This document shows positions 1 through 10,599 of a stretch of 64,000 nt of DNA, in pieces. The notes under the pieces are model-generated. The model worked only from the letters and a program-made list of their open reading frames with translations. It ran no database searches and was not told the DNA's origin. The number at the start of each line of letters is the position of its first letter. The first letter of the stretch is position 1. A program made the translations under genes and the position numbers. This DNA comes from Spartobacteria bacterium (GTDB lineage Bacteria; Verrucomicrobiota; Verrucomicrobiia; Chthoniobacterales; UBA10450), in NCBI GenBank assembly GCA_003167555.1, contig PMSN01000023.1, positions 186,001-250,000 on the forward strand, read 5' to 3'.

Positions 1-58
1 GTGTCCGTTGGAAGAAATCAGCCCGCGCCAGATGGTAGAGAGCGCGCAAGGTTTTCAT
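1..58 (-). CDS. ABC transporter permease, N-terminal fragment
   Basis: Only the first 19 codons lie in the window, and the gene runs off its left edge. The ATG at 58-56 overlaps the TGA of the upstream ATPase gene in an ATGA arrangement, a common sign of translational coupling. The visible start (MKTLRALYHLARADFF) is a short amphipathic cytoplasmic N-terminus of the kind that precedes the first membrane segment of an ABC-2 type permease. The identity rests mostly on its position directly after an ABC ATPase. Too little is visible to name a family. Confidence 0.55.
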   Translation of the reverse strand, partial: MKTLRALYHLARADFFQRT

Positions 59-936
59 TCCGAGTCTCCTTTCTTGCCGGCGACCCAATAGAGATACGCA
101 TCTTCCAAGGTGGGCGGCTGAGGAACCGCGCTAGTGCCGGGCTTTTCTTCCGCCACGATGCGCAAGTGGACGCCATCGCTGCGATGCATCGTGCTGCTCG
201 TTAGGTATTGCTGCCGCAAGATCGGCAACTCCGCGCTCGGAACCACCACCTCCCATACCTTGCCCTCCACTGATTGGAGTAACTCTTCCGGCGCGGCGGA
301 AGTGATAAGGTGTCCACGCGCGATTAGAGCAATGCTGGTCGCGCACGCCTCGACATCGGAGACAATGTGTGTCGAAAGGATAACGATCCGGGCACCGGAT
401 AGCTCTGAGAGGAGATTCCGGAAGCGAAGACGTTCCTCGGGATCCAGCCCAGCCGTGGGCTCATCGACAATGAGCAACTCGGGATCATTCAGGAGCGCTT
501 GGGCGATGCCAACGCGCTGGCGCATCCCGCCGGAGAAACCGCCGAGCGGACGCTTCCGCGCTTCCACCAAGTTCACGACTTCAAGCAGCTCCTGGATTCG
601 TTGGCGCGCGGTCTTGCGATTGAGACCTTTGGCGGCGGCCAGGTATTCGAGGAACTCGACGGCGTTCAGATTCGGGTAGACGCCGAAGTCCTGCGGGAGA
701 TACCCGAGCACCGCTCTTAGGCGATTGGGCGCACGGAGAATGTCCACGCCGTTCCACATCACGGTGCCGCTCGTTGGCTTGGTGATCGTGGCCAGAATGC
801 GCATCAGCGTCGATTTGCCCGCGCCATTGGGCCCGAGCAGGCCGAGGATTCCCGGCCCGACCTCCAGCGAAAAATCCTTCAAGCCCCAAACCTTTCCTGA
901 ATAAAGTTTACTGACGCTCTTGAGTGATAGTTTCAT
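55..936 (-). CDS. ABC transporter ATP-binding protein
   Basis: Cytoplasmic ATPase subunit of an ABC transporter, 293 residues. Seen directly: Walker A GPNGAGKS at about 35-42, Q-loop Gln82, signature SGGMRQ at about 135-140, Walker B LLIVDEP at about 154-160 and the switch His at about 190. A C-terminal extension of about 90 residues ends in a region containing LEDAYLYWVAG, typical of ABC-2 (drug, bacteriocin or polysaccharide export) ATPases. The next gene overlaps by ATGA and should encode the membrane partner. The gene starts at an ATG. The substrate cannot be read from sequence. Confidence 0.93.
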   Translation of the reverse strand: MKLSLKSVSKLYSGKVWGLKDFSLEVGPGILGLLGPNGAGKSTLMRILATITKPTSGTVMWNGVDILRAPNRLRAVLGYLPQDFGVYPNLNAVEFLEYLAAAKGLNRKTARQRIQELLEVVNLVEARKRPLGGFSGGMRQRVGIAQALLNDPELLIVDEPTAGLDPEERLRFRNLLSELSGARIVILSTHIVSDVEACATSIALIARGHLITSAAPEELLQSVEGKVWEVVVPSAELPILRQQYLTSSTMHRSDGVHLRIVAEEKPGTSAVPQPPTLEDAYLYWVAGKKGDSE

Positions 937-1009
937 GCTCTAGTTCGTAGCTGATGAAGGCCCAATATCTGAATTCGTCGCCGTTCAAGAAGCAGCCTTT
1001 AGGAGGTGA

Positions 1010-1798
1010 CTATAGCTTGCCGAGCGCTTTCAAGCATTCGCGTCCAATCGGAATGCGTTTGGCCGCGTCGTCGTCCTTGGTCATATCGAAGTTCAGCGCG
1101 AACGGATAGAACTTGTTCTCTCGTTCCACCCAGCCGACCCACCACCCAAGTTGCTCGTTCTTACTAACGAACCATCCTGTCTTTCCGTGCAACTCGTAGG
1201 TCTCCGTTTTCTCCAACAACGTGATCTCCTTCACTGCGCGGGTGGCTTCCGCGCGCACCGGCAGTTTGCCCGCGACCAACCGGCTGAGAAACTCCGCCTG
1301 CTCGACCGCTGAGATCGCCAGCGGCCCGACCAACCAAAAACGATCGACTACATTGCCGATCTCCATATTCCCATAGTCGAGCTTCTTCACTCCTTCCCGC
1401 ATCCGTTCCAACCCAATCCGCCGAGCCAGCTCCTGATAGATGGGCACGTTCGACATTTTGATTGCTTCGCGCAGTCCCATATCGCGTTCCCATTCCTTGA
1501 TCCGCTGCGGCTTGCCGCCGTACGGCAACACTTCATCCACATCTTTCACCGCGCCGACGTCGAGACCGATGAGTGAGTTTGCGATCTTGAAGGTGGAAGC
1601 CGGGGCGAAGCGCTGCTTCGCTCGCGCTTCGTTCGAAACCAACATCGTGTCCGTCGCCACATCATAGAGAACAAAGGTGCCCGCAACGCCTTGTCCTTTG
1701 AAGACCTGCTCCAGCTCCGCGACCTCGCGATAAGTTCTAGCCGGCAACGAATGGAGCGACACGACCAGCCCGATTAAGAGGGCAAAACTTCGTTTCAT
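1010..1798 (-). CDS. class D beta-lactamase (OXA-like)
   Basis: Periplasmic serine beta-lactamase of class D, 262 residues, with a signal peptide of about 20 residues (MKRSFALLIGLVVSLHSLPA). All the class D landmarks are visible: S68-T-F-K71 (acylated Ser and the carboxylated Lys), S116-N-V118, Y142-G-N144, Trp155 in the WLVGPL motif that stabilises the carboxylated Lys, and K206-T-G208. The length fits the family. No integron, IS or second resistance gene lies beside it, so it looks resident. Class D enzymes hydrolyse penicillins and some carbapenems, but the spectrum of this one cannot be predicted. A BlaR1-type sensor domain is unlikely because the protein is free-standing and exported. 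Confidence 0.93.
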   Translation of the reverse strand: MKRSFALLIGLVVSLHSLPARTYREVAELEQVFKGQGVAGTFVLYDVATDTMLVSNEARAKQRFAPASTFKIANSLIGLDVGAVKDVDEVLPYGGKPQRIKEWERDMGLREAIKMSNVPIYQELARRIGLERMREGVKKLDYGNMEIGNVVDRFWLVGPLAISAVEQAEFLSRLVAGKLPVRAEATRAVKEITLLEKTETYELHGKTGWFVSKNEQLGWWVGWVERENKFYPFALNFDMTKDDDAAKRIPIGRECLKALGKL

Positions 1799-1805
1799 AA
1801 TGAAT

Positions 1806-1864
1806 TGTAGCGGCGGTCTCCGACCGCCGAAGGTCTGGAGCGACGCTCAGAGAGCGCCGCTACA
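1806..1864. repeat. GTAGCGGCGGTC compound palindrome, copy 1
   Basis: Intergenic element of about 59 bp. Its ends are inverted repeats (TGTAGCGGCG and CGCCGCTACA), and its left half is itself a palindrome (CGGCGGTC-TCC-GACCGCCG). Related copies lie near 5662, 30609 and 32251. It sits between the beta-lactamase promoter region and the DUF5069 stop. The structure is REP/BIME-like. No RAYT transposase is in the window. Confidence 0.8.
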
Positions 1865-1887
1865 GGCTTGGCTCGATGTTTCCCGAT

Positions 1888-2313
1888 TCAACTCCTTCGC
1901 CCCTCGTCGAGGTCGATGAAATCCGGGACGGTGACGATGTCAGTTCTATGGGCAAAGCCGCCCTTCTGTTTCTGATCCTCGAGCATTGGTGTGACGAAAT
2001 CGTTCCAGCCGAGTTTCGAGACAAACCCATTCCAGACGACCAGATCGCCCCGGTTCAGCCGGCGCCCCTTTTCGTAACACCACTCCAGAATTTCTTCGTC
2101 GGTTCCACCCGCCAGAACCCGATCGCGCAATTCCTCATATTTCACCCGCAGAAAATTCGCGCACGCGCCATCCGCCGCTCTCGCTCTGCCCAGATTCGGG
2201 AGGTAATCCTCGCCCAGCTCCCCGCGGGCATGGAGGCGAATCTTGTCCAGCATCCGCGGGAAATACATCATCCCGCCCGTCATTTCCGTCGGGCTGACCG
2301 GATAAGCGCTCAT
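1888..2313 (-). CDS. DUF5069 domain-containing protein
   Basis: Small soluble protein of about 141 residues. It carries the DUF5069 pattern: an early MMYFPRMLDKIRLHA segment, a central GGTDEEILEWCYEKGR segment and a WNDFVTPMLE segment near the C-terminus. The family is frequent in Verrucomicrobiota and its function is unknown. I chose the ATG at 2313; a TTG two codons upstream is possible. It is divergent from the tryptophan dioxygenase gene, with a 7-bp tandem repeat in the shared spacer. Confidence 0.85.
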   Translation of the reverse strand: MSAYPVSPTEMTGGMMYFPRMLDKIRLHARGELGEDYLPNLGRARAADGACANFLRVKYEELRDRVLAGGTDEEILEWCYEKGRRLNRGDLVVWNGFVSKLGWNDFVTPMLEDQKQKGGFAHRTDIVTVPDFIDLDEGRRS

Positions 2314-2372
2314 GCCCAAGAACTAATCGCAATTCCTCCGTCTCGCAAACTTATCCCTCCTGCTCCGGCTTT

Positions 2373-2400
2373 TCACTCGTCACTTGTCACTTGTCACTCG
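2373..2400. repeat. heptad tandem repeat, unit TCACTYG x4
   Basis: Four perfectly phased 7-bp units (TCACTCG or TCACTTG) in the divergent spacer between DUF5069 and kynA, about 23 bp upstream of the chosen kynA start. One of a family of intergenic 7/8-bp tandem arrays in this window. Confidence 0.85.
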
Positions 2401-2423
2401 CTCCATTGACTTCCCCCTCGCCG

Positions 2424-3536
2424 ATGCGCGAGACTCCCGCGATGGAGTGCCCCTTCAACAGCTCGAAGACACCCGCCTATTACGGGAGCTATCTCGCCGT
2501 CGACAAACTGCTCGGTTTGCAGACGCCGCTTAGCCTGGTCGAAGGAAAACTCCACGCGCACGATGAAATGCTCTTCATCATCGTCCACCAGACCTACGAG
2601 CTTTGGTTCAAACAAATCCTGCACGAGCTAAACGCGTGCTGCGAAGTGCTCGAGAAACCTTCCGCCGACGACGATGGCCCGGACATGAACGTGGTCGTGC
2701 ATCGCTTGAAACGGATCGTCGAAATCTGGAAGCTGTTGAATCACCAGGTGGATGTCCTGGAAACCATGACACCGCTCGATTTCCTCGATTTTCGCTCCTC
2801 GCTCGAAGGCGCTTCCGGTTTTCAAAGCACCCAGTTCCGGCAGATCGAGGCGACGCTTGGCTTGCGCATGGAGAACCGGTTCCGGCCCGATTACTACAAA
2901 CACACCGACATGGGTGGCTTTAATCCCGAGGACTACAACACCATCGTCGAGGCCGAGAAGACAACGTCCTTACTTCAACTGGTCGAGCAATGGCTGTGCA
3001 GGATGCCGTTCTTCGACGACTCCTTCTGGCAAGGCTGGGAAGAAGAACGAGCCGATGGCGCAACTACGGCTGAGCCAAAGTTCTGGAATCGTTACCGGAA
3101 GCTATACGAAACCAGCCTTTCCGAGCGTGATGAACGAGCGGACCTGCTGGGCAAGTTCGACGACACGCTCTTTAAGGCCGGCGCGGGGGATTTCCCGCCC
3201 GCGGCGCTTCGGGCCGCTTTGTTCATCATGCTTTACCGCGACGAACCTCTTTTCCGTCTCCCCTTCGCGCTCCTTAACGCCTTGATCGAGATCGACGAAC
3301 AAGTAGCGAACTTCCGTTACCGCCACCTGCAAATGGTTCGGCGAATGATCGGAACGAGAATCGGCACCGGAGGCAGCAGCGGCGAACAATATCTCCAGGG
3401 CGCAGTGAACAAGAACTACATTTACAAAGAGCTGGCTGGCATCATCACCTTCCTGATCGAACGGCGGAACCTGCCGCAGTTACCCAAGCGCTTGCATCAA
3501 GCCTTGCGCTTTAGTTCTACTGAGCGTCAGGAGTAA
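2424..3536 (+). CDS. kynA: tryptophan 2,3-dioxygenase
   Basis: Haem dioxygenase that opens the indole ring of L-tryptophan to N-formylkynurenine, the first step of the kynurenine pathway. The family signature MLFIIVHQTYELWFKQ is present. With the ATG at 2424 the conserved active-site His falls at residue 55, as in characterised bacterial enzymes. The haem-ligand region YRHLQMVRRMIG is followed by the substrate loop GTGGSSG near the C-terminus. The reading frame stays open to a TTG at 2391, but that would place the start inside the heptad repeat, so 2424 (or the ATG at 2442) is preferred. About 370 residues. No kynurenine formamidase or kynureninase lies nearby. Confidence 0.95.
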   Translation: MRETPAMECPFNSSKTPAYYGSYLAVDKLLGLQTPLSLVEGKLHAHDEMLFIIVHQTYELWFKQILHELNACCEVLEKPSADDDGPDMNVVVHRLKRIVEIWKLLNHQVDVLETMTPLDFLDFRSSLEGASGFQSTQFRQIEATLGLRMENRFRPDYYKHTDMGGFNPEDYNTIVEAEKTTSLLQLVEQWLCRMPFFDDSFWQGWEEERADGATTAEPKFWNRYRKLYETSLSERDERADLLGKFDDTLFKAGAGDFPPAALRAALFIMLYRDEPLFRLPFALLNALIEIDEQVANFRYRHLQMVRRMIGTRIGTGGSSGEQYLQGAVNKNYIYKELAGIITFLIERRNLPQLPKRLHQALRFSSTERQE

Positions 3537-3543
3537 ACTTCAA

Positions 3544-4905
3544 TCATACTAACCCCTGATCCATCATCGCGTTCGCGACCTTCAGAAAGCCGGCGATGTT
3601 CGCGCCATTCACGTAGTTGCCTGGCGTGCCGTACTTCTCGGCGGTTTGGAAGCACACTTTGTGGATGGCTTGCATGATCAGGAGAAGGCGGCTATCGACT
3701 TCATCGCGCGTCCAAGACAAGCGCATGCTGTTTTGCGCCATCTCGAGACCCGAGGTGGCGACTCCGCCCGCGTTCGCGGCCTTGCCCGGACCGTAGAGAA
3801 TCTTCGCGTCGAGGAACTGGTTAACGCCTTCGATGGTGGTCGGCATGTTCGCGCCTTCTGAGACGACATAGACCCCATTCCGCAGAAGGTTAGCTGCATC
3901 CTTTGCGTTGATCTCGTTCTGGGTCGCGCTCGGGAACGCGCATTGCGCCTTGTGGTCCCAGAGTGGGTTGTAATCGAGCTTTGGATCGAACGGTGTGTAA
4001 GTCGCGCTCTTGAACTTGTTCGCGTATTCGGCGATGCGGCCGCGCCGAACGTTTTTCAGATCCATGATGAAGCTAAGCTTTTCCTCTTTGATTCCCGCCT
4101 CGTCATAAATGTAGCCGCCCGAATCAGAAAGAGTGAGTGGGCGCGCGCCCATGTTATTGAGCTTCTCAACGGTGTATTGCGCGACATTGCCACTTCCCGA
4201 GACAAGGCAGCTCATCCCTTCGAGCCCTTCATGACGGGTCTTTAACATCTCAGCCGCAAAGTAAACCGCGCCGTACCCGGTCGCCTGCGGCCGGATGAGC
4301 GAGCCTCCCCACTCGAGGGCTTTCCCGGTGAGAACGCCCGTGAATTCGTTTCTGAGCTTCTTGTCCATCCCGAAGAGGAACCCGATCTCGCGACCGCCGA
4401 CACCAATGTCACCCGCGGGGACATCCCGATAGGGTCCGATGTGTCGGTATAGTTCAGCCATGAACGCCTGGCAGAAACGCATCACTTCGCTGTCGCTTTT
4501 CCCTTTCGGATCGAAGTCGGCCCCGCCTTTGCCGCCGCCCATCGGCAGCGTGGTAAGCGCGTTCTTAAAAACCTGCTCGAAGGCGAGGAACTTCAGAATG
4601 CCCAGGTTGACCGAGGGATGGAATCGCAGACCGCCTTTGTACGGGCCGATCGCGCTGTTCATCTGAATGCGGAAGCCGCGGTTCACGTGGAGCTCGCCCT
4701 GATCGTCCTGCCAGGGGACGCGAAACATGATGACGCGCTCCGGCTCGATGATTCGCTCGAGGATTTTCCCTTTGCGATACTCCGGGTGTTGATCGAGAAC
4801 GGGCGAGAGCGACTCGACGACTTCCTGGACGGCTTGGTGGAACTCGGGTTCCGACGGGTTTTTGGCCTTTACGTCGGCCATTAAGGTCGAGACTTGGTCA
4901 TTCAT
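3544..4905 (-). CDS. gdhA: NADP-type glutamate dehydrogenase
   Basis: Hexameric family-I glutamate dehydrogenase, 453 residues, interconverting 2-oxoglutarate plus ammonia and glutamate in the cytoplasm. Seen: substrate-binding PYKGGLRF (Lys90), the catalytic-Lys loop MGGGKGG (Lys126), the DVPAGDIGVGGREIGFL segment that follows, and the dinucleotide loop SGSGNVA in the second domain. Length and motifs match the NADP-dependent E. coli type. It is convergent with kynA, with only 7 bp between the stops, so no dedicated terminator fits between them. Confidence 0.96.
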   Translation of the reverse strand: MNDQVSTLMADVKAKNPSEPEFHQAVQEVVESLSPVLDQHPEYRKGKILERIIEPERVIMFRVPWQDDQGELHVNRGFRIQMNSAIGPYKGGLRFHPSVNLGILKFLAFEQVFKNALTTLPMGGGKGGADFDPKGKSDSEVMRFCQAFMAELYRHIGPYRDVPAGDIGVGGREIGFLFGMDKKLRNEFTGVLTGKALEWGGSLIRPQATGYGAVYFAAEMLKTRHEGLEGMSCLVSGSGNVAQYTVEKLNNMGARPLTLSDSGGYIYDEAGIKEEKLSFIMDLKNVRRGRIAEYANKFKSATYTPFDPKLDYNPLWDHKAQCAFPSATQNEINAKDAANLLRNGVYVVSEGANMPTTIEGVNQFLDAKILYGPGKAANAGGVATSGLEMAQNSMRLSWTRDEVDSRLLLIMQAIHKVCFQTAEKYGTPGNYVNGANIAGFLKVANAMMDQGLV

Positions 4906-5007
4906 AAGTGATATTGCTTCGAGTCACATGCCAGGAGCGGCTGTCCAAGATTGTGCCGAACGAGTTGTTACTATCTGGAAATCCAGGAAAATGTCCAATC
5001 AACCCGC

Positions 5008-5505
5008 TTACTTCTCCTGGAATTGCTCCTTGATGAAATCCTGCTGCATTGTTTTGATTTTCATGATCATCGGACCCATGCGTGCTTGTAAGAGGTCCTG
5101 CGCTTTTCTCGTTGCCACGGGAAGTTTTTCAATCATCGCCTTTCCGGCTGGCGAGGAATAGAAGGCGTTTATGCTATTTACCTCGTCCTGGGTAAAACTT
5201 TCGCGGAGGCTCTGAAGATAAACATCCTTCACCTTGGCGAAGGCAAGCTCTTCCTTGATGGTGGCGCTCATTTTCGCTTCCAACTGCCCGATCTGCGCAG
5301 TTTGCAACGGCGTCAATTCCTTTCCCTGCGTCCATTGCTGTAGCCCCGATTTCATTCCCGAATCGAGCTGCGCGATCAACTGATCGAGGGTGTTTTGAAG
5401 CTGAAGCGCACTCATCATTTTGAGAATCGATTCGTCGGACGGCGGGACGGCTCGAGCGGCGATGACCGAGCACAGCAAAATCACAGCGAACGCAGTATTT
5501 TTCAT
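5008..5505 (-). CDS. DUF2059 exported protein
   Basis: 165 residues with a cleavable signal peptide (MKNTAFAVILLCSVIAARA). The C-terminal part carries the DUF2059 pattern: FTQDEVNSINAFYSSPAGKAMIEKLP followed by an amphipathic helix. The family is periplasmic and all-helical, with no established activity. It is a single gene; its upstream spacer holds a hairpin and a palindromic repeat. Confidence 0.82.
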   Translation of the reverse strand: MKNTAFAVILLCSVIAARAVPPSDESILKMMSALQLQNTLDQLIAQLDSGMKSGLQQWTQGKELTPLQTAQIGQLEAKMSATIKEELAFAKVKDVYLQSLRESFTQDEVNSINAFYSSPAGKAMIEKLPVATRKAQDLLQARMGPMIMKIKTMQQDFIKEQFQEK

Positions 5506-5566
5506 ACGAGTGGGAAACAGTAGGATTGACTTCCGGGGAAGAAAAGAAAAATCGCAGACAACAAAA

Positions 5567-5595
5567 CACCCGGGCCCTTGCGAGCCCGGCTGTCG
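5567..5595 (-). terminator. possible hairpin terminator
   Basis: GC-rich stem-loop (CCGGGC and GCCCGG arms around CCTTGCGA) followed on the minus strand by GTGTTTTG. It resembles the groEL terminator but has no minus-strand gene directly upstream, so it may be a relic or a bidirectional hairpin. Confidence 0.35.
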
Positions 5596-5661
5596 TTGAT
5601 TGGTGTCGCGAACGACGGCATCTCAGATTCGAAAAAGAAACAGAAGTAAAACCTGAGGCAA

Positions 5662-5722
5662 CTGTAGCGGCGGTCTCGGACCGCCGAAAGCGTGGGACGG
5701 CGGTCAGAGACCGCCGCTATAG
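5662..5722. repeat. GTAGCGGCGGTC compound palindrome, copy 2
   Basis: The cleanest full-length copy, 61 bp. Both halves contain a perfect or near-perfect CGGCGGTC-GACCGCCG palindrome, and the outer ends are inverted (TGTAGCGGCGG against CCGCCGCTATA). It could form a cruciform with two side hairpins. Spacer of the copy: AAAGCGTGGGA. Confidence 0.85.
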
Positions 5723-5803
5723 ATCCTCCGTAACCACGCCGTGAGTTCGGAGCAACCGCAGATTTTCCTCGGAAAATCCCAGCGCCAGGCATATCATTTA
5801 CCC

Positions 5804-5980
5804 GTGCAGAAAACGATCGCCGTCTTCAGTTCCTTTACCGAGGCTGAGAAAGCGGATCGCGAATTTTATCGGAAGCTTTCCGGCCAGGAGCGCCTGGCCA
5901 TTCTGCTCGAGCTGACCAAACATGCAACTGAGCGCCGACTTGAGAGAGTTTATCGGATTACTAAATTCCCGCGACGTTGA
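5804..5980 (+). CDS. small protein preceding a nucleotidyltransferase gene
   Basis: 58 residues from a GTG at 5804. It is charged and mostly helical by eye (EADREFYRKLSGQERLAILLEL), and its C-terminus is basic. It overlaps the following nucleotidyltransferase-like frame by 59 bases, the layout of many two-gene toxin-antitoxin or MNT/HEPN-like pairs. I do not recognise a family. An antitoxin role is inference from context only. Confidence 0.5.
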   Translation: MQKTIAVFSSFTEAEKADREFYRKLSGQERLAILLELTKHATERRLERVYRITKFPRR

Positions 5981-6188
5981 ATACGTCATCGTCGGCGCGC
6001 ACAGTCTGGCCTATCACGGGAGGCCGCGTTACACCGGCGATCTGGATATTCTCGTGCGGTCGTCGCCGACAAATGTCTCCAAGGTAGCTGCTGTTCTGCG
6101 CGATTGCTCTTGTCGTTGGTCCGACCCGCAAAGGCGATCCATTCCACAGAGGACGAGTACGAAAAAAACGTGGCGATGCGCGGCATGA
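5922..6188 (+). pseudogene. truncated nucleotidyltransferase (AbiEii/DUF6036-like)
   Basis: The first 60 or so residues read as the N-terminus of an AbiEii-like nucleotidyltransferase: FIGLLNSRDVEYVIVGAHSL, then HGRPRYTGDLDILV with the paired acidic residues (D-x-D) of the metal site. After about residue 65 the family similarity stops, the frame turns into low-information sequence and ends at 6188. Family members are usually 150-200 residues or more, so the 3' part has been lost by deletion or frameshift. The remaining bases to about 6225 do not restore it in another frame. Confidence 0.6.
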
Positions 6189-6228
6189 CTCAGTCTCGCG
6201 CACTGTTACTTTGACTGCATCGCACGGC

Positions 6229-6262
6229 AAAACAGCCGGGCCCCTTTCGGCACCCGGCTGTT
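6229..6262 (-). terminator. rho-independent terminator of the groEL operon
   Basis: Strong stem-loop with ACAGCCGGG and CCCGGCTGT arms. On the minus strand it is followed by TTTTGCC, and it lies 35-68 bp after the groEL stop. Confidence 0.8.
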
Positions 6263-6296
6263 GTTGATTGCTTTAGCTAACGAGTAGCTGCTCGGC

Positions 6297-7946
6297 TTAG
6301 TAGTCCATGCCGCCCATGCCACCGCCCATTCCGCCACCCATGCCCGGAGGCATTCCGCCGCCCTTTTCCTTTTCAGGCATTTCGGTGATGATGGCTTCGG
6401 TCGTGAGCAGGAGGCCGGAGATCGAGGCTGCGTTTTGCAACGCGCTCCGGGTCACCTTGGTCGGATCGACGACACCGGCTTTCACCAGGTCTTCGTACTC
6501 GCCCGTAGCGACGTTATAGCCTTCGTTACCCTTGCGCTTCTTGACTTCCTGCACGATGAGCGCGCCTTCCTGGCCCGCGTTGTTCGCGAGCTGACGCATC
6601 GGCTCTTCAATCGCGCGGCGCACGATGGCCACACCGACTTTTTCATCGCCTTCGAGGTCGAGCTTATCGAGCACCTTCTGCGCGCGGATGAATGCGACAC
6701 CGCCGCCAGGGACGATGCCTTCTTCCACCGCGGCGCGAGTCGCATGCAATGCGTCTTCCACGCGCGCCTTCTTTTCCTTCATCTCGGTTTCGGTCGCGGC
6801 GCCGACGTTGATCACGGCCACGCCACCCGCGAGTTTCGCGAGGCGTTCCTGGAGCTTCTCCCGATCGTAATCGGAAGTCGTCTCTTCGATCTGACGGCGA
6901 ATCTGGCCAACGCGCCCTTGAATGTCGGACTGCTTGCCTTCGCCTTCCACGACGGTGGTGTTCTCCTTGTCAATCGTGACGCGTTTTGCACGCCCTAAGT
7001 CCTCGAGCTTTACGTTCTCGAGTTTAATGCCGAGGTCTTCGGTGATGCACTGTCCGCCGGTCAATACCGCCAGGTCTTCCAGCATCGCCTTGCGACGATC
7101 GCCGAATCCAGGGGCTTTCACAGCTGCTACTTGCAGTGTGCCGCGCAGCTTGTTCACGACCAGGGTCGCGAGCGCTTCGCCTTCCACGTCTTCCGCTATG
7201 ATGAGCAACGGCCGTCCGGCTTTCGCGACTTTTTCAAGCAGCGGCAGCATGTCCTTCAAGCTCGAGATTTTCTTCTCGTGAATGAGGATGTACGGATTGT
7301 CGAGGACCACTTCCATGGCTTCGGCGTTCGTGACGAAGTAAGGAGAGAGGTAACCCTTATCGAACTGCATGCCTTCGACCACGTCGAGGCTGGTTTCGAT
7401 CGACTTGGCTTCTTCCACCGTGATGGTTCCGTCCTTGCCCACTTTGTCCATGGCGTCGGCAATGATCTCGCCGATCGTGCGGTCCCAGTTAGCGGAGACC
7501 GTTGCAACCTGCGCGATTTCCGTGCGGTCACTGACTTTCTTCGAGATCTTCGCGAGCTCGGCGACAATAGCTTCCACAGCCTTGTTGATGCCGCGCTGGA
7601 GCGAGGTCGGGTTAGCGCCGGCCGTCACGTTGCGGAGACCTTCTTTGTAGATGGACTCAGCGAGCACAGTCGCCGTGGTGGTGCCGTCACCAGCAATGTC
7701 GGAAGTCTTGGAGGCGACTTCGCGGACGAGCTGGGCGCCCATGTTTTCATAAGGATCTTCGAGCTCGATTTCCTTGGCCACGGTCACACCATCCTTGGTG
7801 ATCGTCGGGCTACCGAATTTCTTGTCGAGGATGACGTTGCGGCCGCTCGGTCCGAGGGTCGCTTTCACGGCACGAGAGAGTTTTTCGATGCCGCGAAGAA
7901 GCGCATGCCGCGCATTTTCATCAAATTGAAGTTGTTTAGCTGCCAT
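6297..7946 (-). CDS. groL: chaperonin GroEL
   Basis: 60-kDa chaperonin, 549 residues, forming the double-ring ATP-driven folding chamber in the cytoplasm. The nucleotide-binding GDGTTTATV lies at about 86-94, family motifs continue throughout, and the C-terminus is a Gly-Met-rich tail ([13 protein letters not shown]). It is the last gene of a dnaK-groES-groEL block on the minus strand, 42 bp after groES, followed by a clear hairpin terminator. The spacer to groES contains one of the heptad tandem arrays, ending 4 bp from the ATG. Confidence 0.98.
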   Translation of the reverse strand: MAAKQLQFDENARHALLRGIEKLSRAVKATLGPSGRNVILDKKFGSPTITKDGVTVAKEIELEDPYENMGAQLVREVASKTSDIAGDGTTTATVLAESIYKEGLRNVTAGANPTSLQRGINKAVEAIVAELAKISKKVSDRTEIAQVATVSANWDRTIGEIIADAMDKVGKDGTITVEEAKSIETSLDVVEGMQFDKGYLSPYFVTNAEAMEVVLDNPYILIHEKKISSLKDMLPLLEKVAKAGRPLLIIAEDVEGEALATLVVNKLRGTLQVAAVKAPGFGDRRKAMLEDLAVLTGGQCITEDLGIKLENVKLEDLGRAKRVTIDKENTTVVEGEGKQSDIQGRVGQIRRQIEETTSDYDREKLQERLAKLAGGVAVINVGAATETEMKEKKARVEDALHATRAAVEEGIVPGGGVAFIRAQKVLDKLDLEGDEKVGVAIVRRAIEEPMRQLANNAGQEGALIVQEVKKRKGNEGYNVATGEYEDLVKAGVVDPTKVTRSALQNAASISGLLLTTEAIITEMPEKEKGGGMPPGMGGGMGGGMGGMDY

Positions 7947-7950
7947 AGTG

Positions 7951-7980
7951 TTAGTTCTTACTTTCTAGTTGGTAGTTGAG
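7951..7980. repeat. heptad tandem repeat between groES and groEL
   Basis: Four degenerate 7-bp units (for example CTAGTTG and GTAGTTG on the plus strand) fill almost the whole groES-groEL spacer up to 4 bp from the groEL start. No clear Shine-Dalgarno sequence remains in front of groEL. Confidence 0.6.
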
Positions 7981-7988
7981 AGACGGAA

Positions 7989-8282
7989 TTAGCCGATGAT
8001 ACCGAGGATGTCATCCTCGCGCATGATCAGGTAGGACTCGCCGTCCACCTTGATCTCGGTGCCGCCGTATTTCGAGATGAGCACCTTGTCGCCTTTTTTG
8101 ACGGTGAACTCGACCTTCTTGCCGTCTTCGTTCACCTTGCCGGTGCCGAGAGCGACGACTTTGCCTTCCTGCGGCTTTTCCTTCGCGGTATCGGGGATGA
8201 TGATGCCGCCTTTTTTGGTTTCTTGCTCTTCAATCGGGTGCACCAGCACTCGATCCCCGAGCGGTCTTATGTTAATTGCCAT
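7989..8282 (-). CDS. groES: co-chaperonin GroES
   Basis: 97 residues. It begins with the typical [10 protein letters not shown] strand, carries the GroEL-binding mobile loop ([17 protein letters not shown]), and ends with [13 protein letters not shown]. It caps the GroEL ring. It lies between dnaK (91 bp upstream) and groEL on the same strand. An AAGGAG-like Shine-Dalgarno sequence (minus-strand reading of ctccttc) precedes the ATG at the usual distance. Confidence 0.98.
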   Translation of the reverse strand: MAINIRPLGDRVLVHPIEEQETKKGGIIIPDTAKEKPQEGKVVALGTGKVNEDGKKVEFTVKKGDKVLISKYGGTEIKVDGESYLIMREDDILGIIG

Positions 8283-8373
8283 ACTTTAGTTACTCCTTCT
8301 TCTGCTTTGTGGTTGATGCCGGCAATCGTTAGGTCCTTCCCAACCACTGCCGGCAAATTGTTAAAGTGGTGAG

Positions 8374-10450
<2,077 letters not shown>

Positions 10451-10599
10451 TCCGGAGGGCGCTAAGTCCGGGCCACGGTGTCGCGCTTTCTACATTTAGG
10501 TGTGCGCCGTTGTCACACGGGCGCGGGTTACGGCCTTGACCTTCTCTCTGCTCTCGAAGACAAAGAGCGGCATCCATTTGTGAAGGAACAAAGCCAGTC

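Noticed and set aside
8283-8373. Repeated TGCCGGCAA words between dnaK and groES
   Set aside because: Only two direct copies with no inverted partner. They do not form a terminator or known operator.
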